Positions 1 to 8,534 are shown, counted from the first letter of the stretch. The stretch: 30,280 nucleotides of DNA from a virus (IMGVR_UViG_3300027721_000052:1-30280); one strand, 5' to 3'. Numbers and translations are program-made. Notes: generated from the letters alone by a model not told the origin.

Positions 1-645
1 CTTGCCAGAATTCTTAGTCTCAAGATACTTCTTGTACCCCTCAGGATCGCGCTGGGCAAACTCTAGCTCGGACTCCGCCCGACCCTGAACAGGGGCGCGA
101 TACGTGTTCTGCTGCTCCCACAGGAACTGATCTTTCTCTGCCTGCGCTGCTGCTGCCGCAGAAGAGGATTCCTGAGCAGACATAGCGTCGGCCTGCTCCT
201 GGGTCATCTTGCCCTGCATCACCAATATGGCTCGCCCCTGAGGCGTCTGTGCTGCTTGGGACAAAGCACCGAGCGCGTCCTTCTCAGGTACCATCATAGA
301 CATAGCTTCGGGCGACAGTCCGAGTTGGCTGAGAGCCTCCATCTTTTCTGGGGTCATGGGGGACTTGTCTCCCATCATGGCCTCCAGAGCTGCCTTCCTG
401 GACGCAGTAGCCTCGTCCTCAGCCTGACCTGCCTTGTACCCAGAATATGCGCCGAGCATTCCGCCGCCGAGCTTCTCTATGGCAGACCCGTAATTGACCC
501 CCACGAACCCCGGCTGGTCTCCCTCTCCCGGAGTGTAGAGAGCGTCGCTGTTAGCGCCCTGAACCATAGCCTGATTCTGGGCTTGATTGCCTCGGTACTG
601 CTCGGCCTGCTTTTTCTTCAGCAGATAGGTCTGTAAGTCTTGCAT
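1..645 (-). CDS. Partial virion-associated protein (N-terminal 215 aa)
   Basis: An ATG at 645 opens a frame that runs without a stop to the window edge, so the C-terminus is missing. The protein begins MQDLQTYLLKKKQAEQ and is rich in Gln, Ala, Met and Glu. A short Gly-rich stretch (GGGMLGAYSGYKAG, near residues 60-73) is followed by a probable helical region with many Ala and Gln. The start lies two bases after the TAA stop of the preceding gene (TAATAATG), so it belongs to the same leftward late operon. I recognise no domain. Composition and position next to the Gly/Gln-rich proteins suggest an internal virion, DNA-ejection or tail-associated protein. That role is inference only. Confidence 0.8.
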   Translation of the reverse strand, partial: MQDLQTYLLKKKQAEQYRGNQAQNQAMVQGANSDALYTPGEGDQPGFVGVNYGSAIEKLGGGMLGAYSGYKAGQAEDEATASRKAALEAMMGDKSPMTPEKMEALSQLGLSPEAMSMMVPEKDALGALSQAAQTPQGRAILVMQGKMTQEQADAMSAQESSSAAAAAQAEKDQFLWEQQNTYRAPVQGRAESELEFAQRDPEGYKKYLETKNSGK

Positions 646-647
646 TA

Positions 648-2159
648 TTACGCCCCGCCTGTTATCCAGCTACCGACTTTATTTCCAATAGCCCCTCCGA
701 TGGGGCCGCCAAGCGCAGATCCTGCAATTCCAGCGCCAGCATTGATCAGGTTATTCTTGCCGCTGTTCTGAGCATTGACCGAACCCATCCTAGCGTCGTA
801 TGCCGCCTTCTCTGCCGCAGTCATGTTGAGATAGCCAGGATTGGTCGCCGGGTTAAACGTGTTGAAGTTCGTGTTGGCCCCACCGCCGAGCTGATTCTGC
901 CAGAACGCGGCTTCATCAAACGGACGCTGGTACATGGTGTTTGACTGGTCAAACATCTGCTGCTGCTCACGCTGCCTCTGACGCGCCGCTTCTGCGAACT
1001 GGAGGGCCAAGTTGTTCTGCGATGTAATGCCCAAGCTGCTCCCCTGGAGGCCTTGATTGGCCAAGTTGTTCTGGAAGTTAATGTCTTGACCACGAGTGTC
1101 AATGCCCTGACGCGCAAGCTGCTCTTGGTACTGCTGCTGAAGATTACGCTGCTGAAGACTCTGATTCGCCAAGTTGTTCTGCGACGTAATGCCCTGATTC
1201 GCCAAGTTATTCTGCGACGTAATTCCCTGATTCGCCAAGTTGTTCTGGCGAGTAAGGTTTCTGCCGTAGATGTCGCTGGCGGTCGTGTAGCCCATACCAG
1301 TGGAGTCAAGCCCCAGCTTCGCGTAGACGTCACCAGTTGAAGTCATCTGGTTCTGCATGGCACGATTGTAGGCCTCAGTACCGGGCTGGAGTCCTTGCAG
1401 ACGGAGCTTGACGTCCAGGCTCTCGCGCTGCTTTTCCTGCTCGGGGCGCAGTCTAGACATGGCCGAGTCGTAGTAATCCTGCGCTACACGGTCGCCCTGT
1501 GAGCGGTCAAACGCTGGAAGGTCACCCCCACCGTAGGAAGGAGCTCCACCGCCCCATCCGCCGCCAGAGGGGTTGAACCCGCCGCCCGGAGGCTGACCAC
1601 CATGCCCGGGGAGCTTCCAGGAGTTATCAATTCCTGGCATCTGCGTAGAATTGTACGACGGAGTCTGCCCAAAATTCTGAGGGACGCTACCGTAGGCAGG
1701 GGGAGTGCTAGGACCACCCTGACCGCCCCCTCCAGCGGGGCCTGAGTAGGTCGGGGAGCCGGGCATGGCGCTCCCAAGCACTCCGGGGGTTCCCCACCTG
1801 TCGGTGCCAAGTGCTGCAATTCTATCATGGGCCGCGCCTGACGGATTACCATTGGCGTCCCGTTCAAGTAGAGTGCCCTTAGTAAACTCTCTGATGCCTG
1901 CGTCCCTTTCCGCTCCAGTAGGTGCAGGGCCTTGTCCATGCCATGCGAATCCCCCATTGGCCCCAATTCCCCATCCTGGGTTACCAGCTCCGCCGCCGCC
2001 GCCCATGGATAATCCTGGCTGTGCAGGCTGCTGAGTAGCCTTGCCAGTTGGGCCAGGAGCGGGCTGACCAACCTGACCGCCAGCTCCGCCAGCAGTCACA
2101 GCGTTGTTCTTAGACCCAGTCGGCGGGGCGGCTGGTTTAGTCGTTGCTGGGTTACCCAC
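648..2159 (-). CDS. Gly/Pro/Gln-rich repeat protein, probable virion or ejection protein
   Basis: This is a 503-residue protein with a GTG start at 2159, preceded by the good ribosome site AGGAGGA and overlapping the upstream gene by 8 bp. The first 210 residues are low-complexity Gly/Pro/Ala/Gln. A mixed charged segment follows (about 215-295). Next comes a run of 11-residue repeats (NNLANQGITSQ and degenerate copies, about 300-385), and then a Gln/Arg-rich stretch. The last 30 residues are a glycine-zipper-like hydrophobic segment (GAGIAGSALGGPIGGAIG) of the kind found in membrane-inserting proteins. No enzyme motif is visible. Glycine zippers plus Gln-rich helices fit podovirus DNA-ejection proteins, but this is inference. 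A fibrous tail component is the alternative. Confidence 0.8.
   Translation of the reverse strand: MGNPATTKPAAPPTGSKNNAVTAGGAGGQVGQPAPGPTGKATQQPAQPGLSMGGGGGAGNPGWGIGANGGFAWHGQGPAPTGAERDAGIREFTKGTLLERDANGNPSGAAHDRIAALGTDRWGTPGVLGSAMPGSPTYSGPAGGGGQGGPSTPPAYGSVPQNFGQTPSYNSTQMPGIDNSWKLPGHGGQPPGGGFNPSGGGWGGGAPSYGGGDLPAFDRSQGDRVAQDYYDSAMSRLRPEQEKQRESLDVKLRLQGLQPGTEAYNRAMQNQMTSTGDVYAKLGLDSTGMGYTTASDIYGRNLTRQNNLANQGITSQNNLANQGITSQNNLANQSLQQRNLQQQYQEQLARQGIDTRGQDINFQNNLANQGLQGSSLGITSQNNLALQFAEAARQRQREQQQMFDQSNTMYQRPFDEAAFWQNQLGGGANTNFNTFNPATNPGYLNMTAAEKAAYDARMGSVNAQNSGKNNLINAGAGIAGSALGGPIGGAIGNKVGSWITGGA
1005..1256 (-). repeat. 33-bp tandem repeats encoding NNLANQGITSQ
   Basis: The clearest part is 1161-1252, where a 33-bp unit occurs 2.8 times with one or two mismatches per unit. 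Diverged copies extend towards 1005. The unit is in frame in the 503-aa virion protein and encodes an 11-residue Asn/Gln-rich repeat. Confidence 0.85.
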
Positions 2160-2757
2160 CGAACGGTCCTCCTATCTTAGACTTGACAGCAGCAGCAGCT
2201 TCAGCAGGGTTCGCTTGCGCCCACTTCAGGAACTGCTTCAGCTCTTCGTTACTGCCGGGAGTAAACTGAGGAGCCTGCACTCTACCAGACCCACCAGCCA
2301 GACCGCCACCCTGCATCACGCTCCCCAGACCACCGTCTGCTCTTCCGCCCGGAGCGTATCCTCCACCACCTCCACCGTACTGACCGCTAAACTCAAGGGA
2401 TGGAGGGGCTGGATATCCGCCCCCCTGTCCTGGCTTGCCTCCGCCGCCAGCGCCCTGAGTCTTGTTCTTCCAAAGGTCGCTTAAGACGTAGCTGTAGCGA
2501 TCAAGGTTGCCGCGACTAAGCTCTGTCTGTTTGTCCTGAATAGATTTCTGTTCAGGGCTAAGATCAACACGACTGCCCCACTGACCATTAGGACCCTCAG
2601 TCCAGACGATGGTGTTTCCATACTGATCAGTCTGGTTGGGGCGGTTGGCGCGAGTATCTTCCTGGGCAGCTATCTTGGCCCGCTCAAAATCCTCAGTGGC
2701 CAGCTTCCTGTAGTCAGGAGCTTTCGGTGGCTTCTTCTGCTTGAATGGATTTCCCAT
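2152..2757 (-). CDS. Conserved podovirus-type virion protein, Gly-rich C-terminal half
   Basis: A 201-residue protein that starts at an ATG overlapping the upstream stop as TAATG. The first 90 residues are charged and ordered, with a segment reading RANRPNQTDQYGNTIVWTEG (about 38-57). I associate this Asn-Pro-Asn...YGN..W pattern with a conserved family of tail or ejection-region proteins in short-tailed phages. The second half is Gly/Pro/Gln-rich, and the C-terminus is helical (NEELKQFLKWAQANPAEAAA). It begins MGNP, as does the protein of the next gene, which may be chance or an old duplication. Function unknown; virion component is inferred from operon position. Confidence 0.8.
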   Translation of the reverse strand: MGNPFKQKKPPKAPDYRKLATEDFERAKIAAQEDTRANRPNQTDQYGNTIVWTEGPNGQWGSRVDLSPEQKSIQDKQTELSRGNLDRYSYVLSDLWKNKTQGAGGGGKPGQGGGYPAPPSLEFSGQYGGGGGGYAPGGRADGGLGSVMQGGGLAGGSGRVQAPQFTPGSNEELKQFLKWAQANPAEAAAAVKSKIGGPFGG

Positions 2758-3200
2758 TATGCTACTCTCCTAACCATATCAACTGATTTTGCCCATGCAG
2801 AAGAGTTCAGTATGCGGCACTGATCTCTAGTCATGGTGTATAATACTAAGTCCCCCTGCGGGGAGTAATCTTTAATTCTAGCCTCTTCTACGAAGCCGAA
2901 ATGCTTGTCCAACTCAGCCGCTTCTTCGTTCTCTCCAGACACATGGCCGACCAGCTTGCTGATGCCAAGGCGATTGAACGGATAATCGAAGATCGCCGCA
3001 TACCAGTATCTGCTGGGGACTGCTCCCTTCTTAATCCAGATGTGCGCTGCAATAGTCACTGTATTGTAGGTGTCGTAGAGGACCCCTGCGATGGGGCCGT
3101 CTTCCCGAATACAGGTGATGCACTGAGCATGAGGACTGGGAACGTAGTCAAGCTTCTGAGCCAGGAATTGCAGATAGAGCGTAGTTCCGTCAACGTACAT
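2757..3200 (-). CDS. GNAT-fold acetyltransferase-like protein
   Basis: A 147-residue protein, coupled to the upstream gene by a TAATG overlap. The pattern is that of a small GNAT domain: an N-terminal strand-helix region, central strands with TVTIAAHIWIKKG (about 48-60), a helix containing a Lys-Leu-Val-Gly-His turn, then LDKHFGFVEEARIKDY (about 98-113), and a closing strand plus TRDQCRI (about 124-130). The GF..E.r.......D.v.Y.m.R...C ending is typical of GNAT proteins found in many phage late operons. Such proteins would transfer an acyl group from acyl-CoA to an amine, but the target here is unknown. The acetyl-CoA loop (R/Q-x-x-G-x-G/A) is not clear, so activity is uncertain. Confidence 0.65.
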   Translation of the reverse strand: MYVDGTTLYLQFLAQKLDYVPSPHAQCITCIREDGPIAGVLYDTYNTVTIAAHIWIKKGAVPSRYWYAAIFDYPFNRLGISKLVGHVSGENEEAAELDKHFGFVEEARIKDYSPQGDLVLYTMTRDQCRILNSSAWAKSVDMVRRVA

Positions 3201-4789
3201 TAGACTATACCCCCATCTTCATAGACCAGCTCGTAGGCCACGAAGCTAGTCTGAGACACGGTAGCTACTTTCAGCAGCAGAGCTACGCTGAACCCAATGG
3301 CCGATACTCCGACCCAAGGACGAGATATTAAGTTCTGTGCAGACCAGAACGCATTGTCCCAAATGGCATCATCCCACAGATACACCTGACCGCCCTCGGC
3401 TGGAGGTAGGGGGTTGCCCGCAAGAGACTCAATGTCGAAGTCAACGCCCAGCGTAAGGAGATAGCTCGGGGCTACAGAAGACTGAAACATAGGTCGAAGC
3501 AGCTTGAAGTGCTTCTGTATGCCAGGAGAATCTAAGTAGTTATAGGAGGTGAATAAGTCGCACTGGACAGGAAGGCCTCCAGTGCCGTCGAACTTAACTT
3601 CGTCCTTGGCCCCGGTGAGGATGTACACGACTCCATCGCCGCCAAAGAATATCTCATTGTTCGTAAAGTTGCCGGCGATGCAGGTAGCAGGAAGCGTCCA
3701 TTTAGCCCACGCCCCGGTCAGTACATTCATCACATACTGAATACCGGGGAGCTCTCCAATCGGAGGTATGACTACCGCGATAGCCTGCTGCTGCGGAAGA
3801 TTGACAATATCCCACTGATTTGGGTACAAATTAGACCGGCGCAATCTGTTCAGCGTCTTGTTTATCCGTTTGCTGAATATTTGCTCCTCTGGAGTCACCT
3901 CCATAAGCCCCTTCGTCACGGCGCTTAGAGGTACGACGCCAGTGGTATTGAGCATGATAATATCGCCACCAAAATCAGCATAGGAACGCTGGCCAGAGGG
4001 AGCTCCGTCGAACGCAAGCCCGACGTTCTGCCAAGTTTCTGCATTATCTGGGTCGTCGCCTTCATATATGGCTACCTCCCCAGCACTCGACACAAATACT
4101 AGATAGTTGTCAATTCCGGCGCTAGTTTCCGTGCTCCAAGTAGCAGAGTAGACAAGATTTCCGCCGCGCTGGAACACGCCCCCCAGATAGAACGGCTTGG
4201 CGACCCCACCCAATGAGTCTATGGGCAGATACCATGCAGTCATGGAATCCTGCTCTACGAACCACAGTCTGCGCTTAAAGCTCATGACATGGGAGAACGA
4301 ATTGGGGTTCACCCCCTCTATCTCTCCGGGTGCAGTTGGGCCAGTCTTCTCTATAAAGTCCGCCCAGTCAGTACCGTCGTAGAAAAGGCTAGGGTCGGAG
4401 CCCCCGTTCACACAGATCAAGTACGTCTTAGACACAGTAGAGAAGTTTATGAATTTATAGAGGCCATTGTTAGTCTCTTGCACCGCGACAGGAGCGTCGG
4501 ATGCAGCGGTAACATCATAGATATTCGTGTTGGTAGCGGCGAAAAGAGCTCTAGTGCCAGACATATCACGGTAGGTCATCATGGTCTGCACCACACCATC
4601 AAGGTTGATGCACCACTCTTTATAGCCAGAACGTGAAGTCAGCGCGGAGTTGTTTGGGAACCAGTTTACGAGACTCAGAGAGTACGCTTCGCCCATATTC
4701 GGCAGAGGATCAAGGTCATTAATCCCCCCGGTCGGGGCCGGAAGAACCTTAACCTTAGCGACTTGCTTCTGTTGTCTACGGCTGTACAT
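3200..4789 (-). CDS. Tail nozzle/hub-like structural protein
   Basis: I chose the ATG at 4789 (MYSRRQQKQ..., 529 aa) rather than a start 36 bp upstream. It overlaps the stop of the adaptor gene as TGATG and has GGAG four bases upstream. The N-terminus reads APTGGINDLDPLPNMGEAYS..LVNWFPN...TSRSGYKEW (about 16-60). This signature belongs to a widespread family of short-tail structural proteins whose body is rich in beta-propeller-like repeats, and the rest of this protein alternates short hydrophobic strands with Trp, Tyr and Asn turns. The position directly after the adaptor-like gene fits the second ring of a podovirus tail (nozzle). Family assignment is from memory of the pattern; the function is inference. 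Confidence 0.7.
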   Translation of the reverse strand: MYSRRQQKQVAKVKVLPAPTGGINDLDPLPNMGEAYSLSLVNWFPNNSALTSRSGYKEWCINLDGVVQTMMTYRDMSGTRALFAATNTNIYDVTAASDAPVAVQETNNGLYKFINFSTVSKTYLICVNGGSDPSLFYDGTDWADFIEKTGPTAPGEIEGVNPNSFSHVMSFKRRLWFVEQDSMTAWYLPIDSLGGVAKPFYLGGVFQRGGNLVYSATWSTETSAGIDNYLVFVSSAGEVAIYEGDDPDNAETWQNVGLAFDGAPSGQRSYADFGGDIIMLNTTGVVPLSAVTKGLMEVTPEEQIFSKRINKTLNRLRRSNLYPNQWDIVNLPQQQAIAVVIPPIGELPGIQYVMNVLTGAWAKWTLPATCIAGNFTNNEIFFGGDGVVYILTGAKDEVKFDGTGGLPVQCDLFTSYNYLDSPGIQKHFKLLRPMFQSSVAPSYLLTLGVDFDIESLAGNPLPPAEGGQVYLWDDAIWDNAFWSAQNLISRPWVGVSAIGFSVALLLKVATVSQTSFVAYELVYEDGGIV

Positions 4790-5502
4790 CAGACTCCAAA
4801 CCCTGTGTCTGGCGTATTCTGCCAAGAGATGAAGAGCTGCCCACTGCGACCAGCCAAGTCAATGACTGGAGCACCCTGCGTCTGCGCCTTGAAGTTGTTC
4901 AGCATATAGTTGAACTCCCCCTGTAGGACGGTAGTTTCAAATCCCTTCTGCGCCCACAATTTGAGCTTCAGACCAGCGATCAAAAGGCGCTCGTCGAATA
5001 GAGGCACATCTGAAGACTTAGTCACTAGAGGCTTAAATGAGTTCGGCAGCGTAGGATCCTGCACCCAATTTTTACTGATGTAGTACAGAGCAAACTCTTC
5101 CCCAGATCCAGGAACCGGGAACAGCGTGTACTGATTGCCGACGATGCGGTAGCGAAACCACACCCCAACACTGACTATTCCGTACTGGCTCCAGGCCCAT
5201 ACCTGAGGGCTGTCTGGCCCCATCATGGGGCGCTGGTCTTTGGTGGACCACTGAGTTTGGTTCACTTGGCGACCAAAATCAGACGGCAAATCCCAAACAT
5301 CGACAACGCCGTCGCCGATGAAATTCATGGTCTTTTCTAGGAACTGCCAGTCGTGCGCGCGAACGAGCTCCTGCCCAAGAGCATTAAGCAATGCCAACGA
5401 TTGAACGCTGAGGGTGTCCCCAGTGGTCGAGTTAAACGCGACCGCGGGGAGCCCCAGTTCGTTGTTGGCGGCATTGATAATCTCTTGGGCAGTGGCGGTC
5501 AT
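4789..5502 (-). CDS. Head-tail adaptor / tail tubular protein A-like
   Basis: A 237-residue protein whose ATG overlaps the upstream stop (ATGA). The N-terminal helix pattern (TAQEIINAANNELGLP...ALLNALGQELVRAHDWQFL, residues 3-56) is the classic opening of podovirus gp4/TtpA-like adaptors that bind under the portal. It is followed by WDLPSDFGRQVN (about 70-81) and a beta-rich middle with F.YRIVGNQ..LFPVPGSG..F.LYYISKNWV (about 115-148). A C-terminal helical part follows. Length and motif order match this family well. It sits between a conserved phage protein and the nozzle-like gene, as expected for neck assembly. Confidence 0.75.
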   Translation of the reverse strand: MTATAQEIINAANNELGLPAVAFNSTTGDTLSVQSLALLNALGQELVRAHDWQFLEKTMNFIGDGVVDVWDLPSDFGRQVNQTQWSTKDQRPMMGPDSPQVWAWSQYGIVSVGVWFRYRIVGNQYTLFPVPGSGEEFALYYISKNWVQDPTLPNSFKPLVTKSSDVPLFDERLLIAGLKLKLWAQKGFETTVLQGEFNYMLNNFKAQTQGAPVIDLAGRSGQLFISWQNTPDTGFGV

Positions 5503-6053
5503 TCGTCGTCTTCTTCCTCAGTGTCTTGGCTCAGGATAGCAGCTTCCAGAGTCTCAAGACGCTTCTTCAGTTCTTCGTTCTCCGCAATAAGCTGGGTGAA
5601 CGGCGCGGCGGCATCGGCCTTCTGCACCCATGCCTGAGCCTTGCGCTTCAACTCATACATTCCAGGAGCGCTGCAAGCGCCGTCGCTAATTTCAGCCAGT
5701 TCCTCGATGGTGCGAATCTTACGATAGTTCAGTTCTTCGACCTGAGAGCGCGTAATCCAGGGGATTTCTGACAAACGGGTGCCGGTGATTTGCTCGTGAT
5801 CCCCCTGCTTGAACAGGGCGTACTCACGGCGAAACCGGCGCTTGTCCATGTCGCTGGCCCGGCGACGCACGATGTTGTTCGCGTTGCCAGCAGCCAAGAT
5901 TTCCACATACTCTTTGTCAATGTAGATCGGCCTTCCGGCCTCCACACTCTGTGCCTCGTTGTGCTCAGGCATCATGTAGAAGCGAGCATAGACCCCCTTG
6001 TTCTCATTGGGGTCGTCGAAGTCCTGTACATCAAACTCATAAGTGTCGCGCAT
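5499..6053 (-). CDS. Conserved phage structural-region protein, helix-rich
   Basis: A 184-residue acidic protein with ribosome site AAGGAAA before the ATG; its start lies inside the end of the lipoprotein gene. Around residues 58-85 it has NIVRRRASDMDKRRFRREYALFKQGD, then GTRLSEIPWITRSQVEELNYRKIRTIEELAEISD (about 90-123). This looks like a helix-hairpin-helix-like element and is a pattern I recall from many tailed-phage proteins of unknown role that lie next to capsid or adaptor genes. The C-terminus is a predicted coiled coil (LIAENEELKKRLETLEAA) ending in an acidic tail. Coiled coil plus acidic tail could suit a minor scaffold or an assembly factor. Function not established. Confidence 0.7.
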   Translation of the reverse strand: MRDTYEFDVQDFDDPNENKGVYARFYMMPEHNEAQSVEAGRPIYIDKEYVEILAAGNANNIVRRRASDMDKRRFRREYALFKQGDHEQITGTRLSEIPWITRSQVEELNYRKIRTIEELAEISDGACSAPGMYELKRKAQAWVQKADAAAPFTQLIAENEELKKRLETLEAAILSQDTEEEDDE

Positions 6054-6450
6054 TTTCCTTCCTCTCTAGTTGTGGCTCCCGGTTAGCGGTCGCCGTTATG
6101 GTATACCAATGGGTGACTTGACCCTCCTTCTTTGCCCCCGGTCGGTGATCCCAACCTCGACAATGTCTTTTCTCATGATTTATGGTGCTGATGGACGCTC
6201 GTTCGCCCACATAGATATCGCAAGTCTCGGCAGTTCCAATAGCGCACCCCTGAGTGACCCCGCCACATATTTCTGTTAAGTCATCAACAACATGGACACG
6301 TATCTCTGGGTCCCACACTCTTTCATATAGGTTGCCCCCCACTAAATTCAGACTAGTATTCTCCGCCAGCCAATCTCCTGGGCCATAGTCGTAACTGAAC
6401 TTAGACCCAGCGCAGCCAGTGAGCAACAGGCAGATCACAAGCGCTCTCAT
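6037..6450 (-). CDS. Phage lipoprotein with metzincin-like HExxHxxGxxH motif
   Basis: The ATG at 6450 overlaps the upstream stop as ATGA and gives a 137-residue protein. It starts with a short lipoprotein signal: MRAL, a hydrophobic run VICLLL, then the lipobox LTGC with the lipidated Cys at residue 13. It should be exported and anchored by lipid, presumably in the inner or outer membrane of the host. Residues 92-102 read HEKRHCRGWDH, which fits the extended zinc-binding motif HExxHxxGxxH of metzincin peptidases, with E93 as the catalytic base. Six Cys after the signal (residues 62-97) could form disulfides. The protein is small for a peptidase, so the motif may be structural. Its place among virion genes is unusual for a lysis gene. 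Confidence 0.7.
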   Translation of the reverse strand: MRALVICLLLTGCAGSKFSYDYGPGDWLAENTSLNLVGGNLYERVWDPEIRVHVVDDLTEICGGVTQGCAIGTAETCDIYVGERASISTINHEKRHCRGWDHRPGAKKEGQVTHWYTITATANREPQLERKENARHL

Positions 6451-7808
6451 ATTCCGGCCTTTGCATTCATCCACAAACGTAACTCTTCGGCCTCGCCTGT
6501 CGTTAGCGTTCTATTAAATATCACTCCTTCAAACACTTTTACTTGAGCAGTAACTGAGCCGTTATACAGAATGTTAGTCGCAAAGCCATCAGGTACTTCG
6601 TAGGTCGCAGCCGCAGTAACGGGAGTCCCACCAGAGTCTATGGCCATCTCGTTCGGCGATACGCCCACTTTTGCTCTTGCAACATACGCGGGTCCCCCGA
6701 TTACATAGGCCGAGTTTAGTTCTACGGAGTTTTGCGTCCCAGCCGCAGTCCTAACCTGATTATATAGCCGCTCGACTATATCGCTTCTCTGAAATATGCC
6801 CGAGACGTTAGAGCTCGACCCAACAGAGTTTGGGTCGGGGGCTCGTCTGAACAGCCCATCGATAATCCCCTCGCCAGTAATATGCGCCGCCGCAAGCCAA
6901 TACTCGTTAGGCGGGGACTGTTCATCAATTAATGTACCCATAAGATAGTCGTCAACACCATCATTCAGCAACCAGTGCAGAGTCCCGTCGGACTGGTACA
7001 GAGGTCGTTTACCGGCGGTCTCTTGGGAGATGTGGCTGCCACGGACTGCCTTTACAGAAACGCTATTTACTACTGCCGTCGTGGTCCCGTAACAGATTAC
7101 GTAAAACGTCGAGTATATAGACCGCTGAAATCGGCGAAAGGTGTAGACCCCCGGCGCGGTTATCTGAATATCAGCGCCGCTACCCGCATCAAACTGAAAC
7201 CCCACCGCACCTTGAGTAACGCTGGCAACATCAATAGTTACTTCACAGTACTCCCCAGAAGTCGCTGGTATCGGTTGCTGAGCATTAGAATTCGTGACCG
7301 CGCCCGACCACGCTAACTTCCCGCCAGAAATTGACACGTTTGGGGAAAGTGTCCAGTTTGATGGACTGTCAAAACTTCCATTCACCGCTATCTCAGGCCC
7401 CAGCCCCAATCCCTCCGACTTGTCCAGCAGCAGCCCCACAGGCTGCCCTGACGCGGTGACTGGAGAGCTCCCCTCTACGTTTTGAAACATCGTATTCAGG
7501 TCGCTGGGGTCGTACCACGCGGAAGGGTCAAGGCTGATCGGACTGAAGCCTCCGCTGCCCCCATCTCTCCAATATTGAAGAAGCATATCATTAAGAGTGC
7601 CCTCAAATCCGAGGGTTCCAGATAGATATTTCATCCACAAATCGTTGGTCGTGCCCTCTTCCGTTGGCATCTGTACTCTAAGAAACGCCCGCTCCATGTC
7701 AGGAAGAGCCCCGTAGGGTACTCCCTGAGCGTTGTAGTAGTGCCTCAGACCATCGTTGACCGTTGGGCCTCCGGTGGTTCTGAGGATTGCGTCGTTCAGC
7801 GTTCCCAT
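6447..7808 (-). CDS. Carbohydrate-binding/LamG-like virion protein, possible host-recognition protein
   Basis: A 453-residue protein, ATG coupled by TGATG to the upstream gene. Residues 1-85 hold short repeats of the type GTLNDAIL / GTTNDLWM / GTLNDMLL. Residues about 140-260 look like a CBM_4_9-type jelly roll (VNGSFDSPSNWTLSPNVSIS followed by GGKLAW and later QFDAG, ITAPGVYTFR). From about 270 to the end the pattern resembles a LamG/concanavalin-like domain (WLLNDGVDDYLMG ... YWLAAAHI ... ILYNGSVTAQVKVFEGVIFNRTLT.GEAEELRLWM). Such domains bind sugars or surface polymers. The place between a decoration-like gene and the neck genes suggests a capsid fibre or tail-side adhesin. Domains are inferred by eye. 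Confidence 0.7.
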   Translation of the reverse strand: MGTLNDAILRTTGGPTVNDGLRHYYNAQGVPYGALPDMERAFLRVQMPTEEGTTNDLWMKYLSGTLGFEGTLNDMLLQYWRDGGSGGFSPISLDPSAWYDPSDLNTMFQNVEGSSPVTASGQPVGLLLDKSEGLGLGPEIAVNGSFDSPSNWTLSPNVSISGGKLAWSGAVTNSNAQQPIPATSGEYCEVTIDVASVTQGAVGFQFDAGSGADIQITAPGVYTFRRFQRSIYSTFYVICYGTTTAVVNSVSVKAVRGSHISQETAGKRPLYQSDGTLHWLLNDGVDDYLMGTLIDEQSPPNEYWLAAAHITGEGIIDGLFRRAPDPNSVGSSSNVSGIFQRSDIVERLYNQVRTAAGTQNSVELNSAYVIGGPAYVARAKVGVSPNEMAIDSGGTPVTAAATYEVPDGFATNILYNGSVTAQVKVFEGVIFNRTLTTGEAEELRLWMNAKAGI

Positions 7809-8479
7809 CAGGTCACCGCAGGAGATGCCGCAGTGGCGCTACCGAACACTGACTGGCCAGTGACAAGCGCCACGCCGGAACGGTTCAGGAACCCAGTCTC
7901 TACAGCGGCACCATTGGCGACACCAGCAGTAGCAGTGACGGTTTTCGTGCCAAAGCCAGTGAACGCCGGACCAGCCCCTGCATCCCTGGACCCACCTTGT
8001 CCAGCCATCAGGATAGGCTGAGCGGCGTAGGGGGCAGTTGACGGATACAAAGTCCCTGCCGGGGTGCCGTTGCCATCAGGGCCAGTACCGTCGACCAGTG
8101 TGGTCTTGCCCCCACCAATCGCGGTCAGAATAGCGGTCGTTGCAGACTGCATGGCTGACGCAGAAGTGAAGTAGCTGATACCGGGAGTGTAGTCGTCGTT
8201 GAACCCAACATCCTTGATAGATTGCGGGGCGGTCAAGCCAAAGATAGGCGGACTACCGAATCCGATGCCAGTCTGCAGAGCCCCGGTCGTGATGTTGGCC
8301 GGATCTGCAACGTAGGTCGGTACTCCGTCAGTGTAGACGCTACCAGCGCCGCCTTCTATTTTCTTGGCGTCAAAAGGAGAGCCTTTCGGGCCGCTGAAGG
8401 GATTGATTATTACAGACAAGCCAATAGACGGATTGGCAGCATTCTGAACAGGGGTTGAGCCAGGAAGTGCAGCGGGCAT
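7808..8479 (-). CDS. Possible capsid decoration or head-associated protein
   Basis: The gene starts at the ATG at 8479 (MPAALPGSTPVQNAANPS..., 223 aa), five bases after a strong AGGAGG site. The open frame upstream of it is only the opposite reading of the capsid region. The protein is rich in Gly, Ala, Thr, Ser and Pro with few charged residues and no signal peptide. The C-terminal third (about 175-223) contains TKTVTATAGVANG and NRSGVALVTGQSVFG, a beta-rich pattern that could form a small barrel. It has its own promoter and a terminator separates it from the capsid gene, so it may need a different dose. Decoration (cement) or head fibre are the likeliest roles by position; no family is recognised. 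Confidence 0.75.
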   Translation of the reverse strand: MPAALPGSTPVQNAANPSIGLSVIINPFSGPKGSPFDAKKIEGGAGSVYTDGVPTYVADPANITTGALQTGIGFGSPPIFGLTAPQSIKDVGFNDDYTPGISYFTSASAMQSATTAILTAIGGGKTTLVDGTGPDGNGTPAGTLYPSTAPYAAQPILMAGQGGSRDAGAGPAFTGFGTKTVTATAGVANGAAVETGFLNRSGVALVTGQSVFGSATAASPAVT

Positions 8480-8534
8480 ATAGCCTCCTACGCATGATTG
8501 ATGAAAGGGGAGGGAGGTAAGACCCGATAGTAGT

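Noticed and set aside
256-636. Open frame on the plus strand inside the first gene
   Set aside because: It is the opposite reading of the partial virion gene, has no ribosome site and shows no protein-like pattern.
1161-1252. Regular 33-bp repeats as a CRISPR array
   Set aside because: The units are contiguous with no spacers and are in frame in a coding region.
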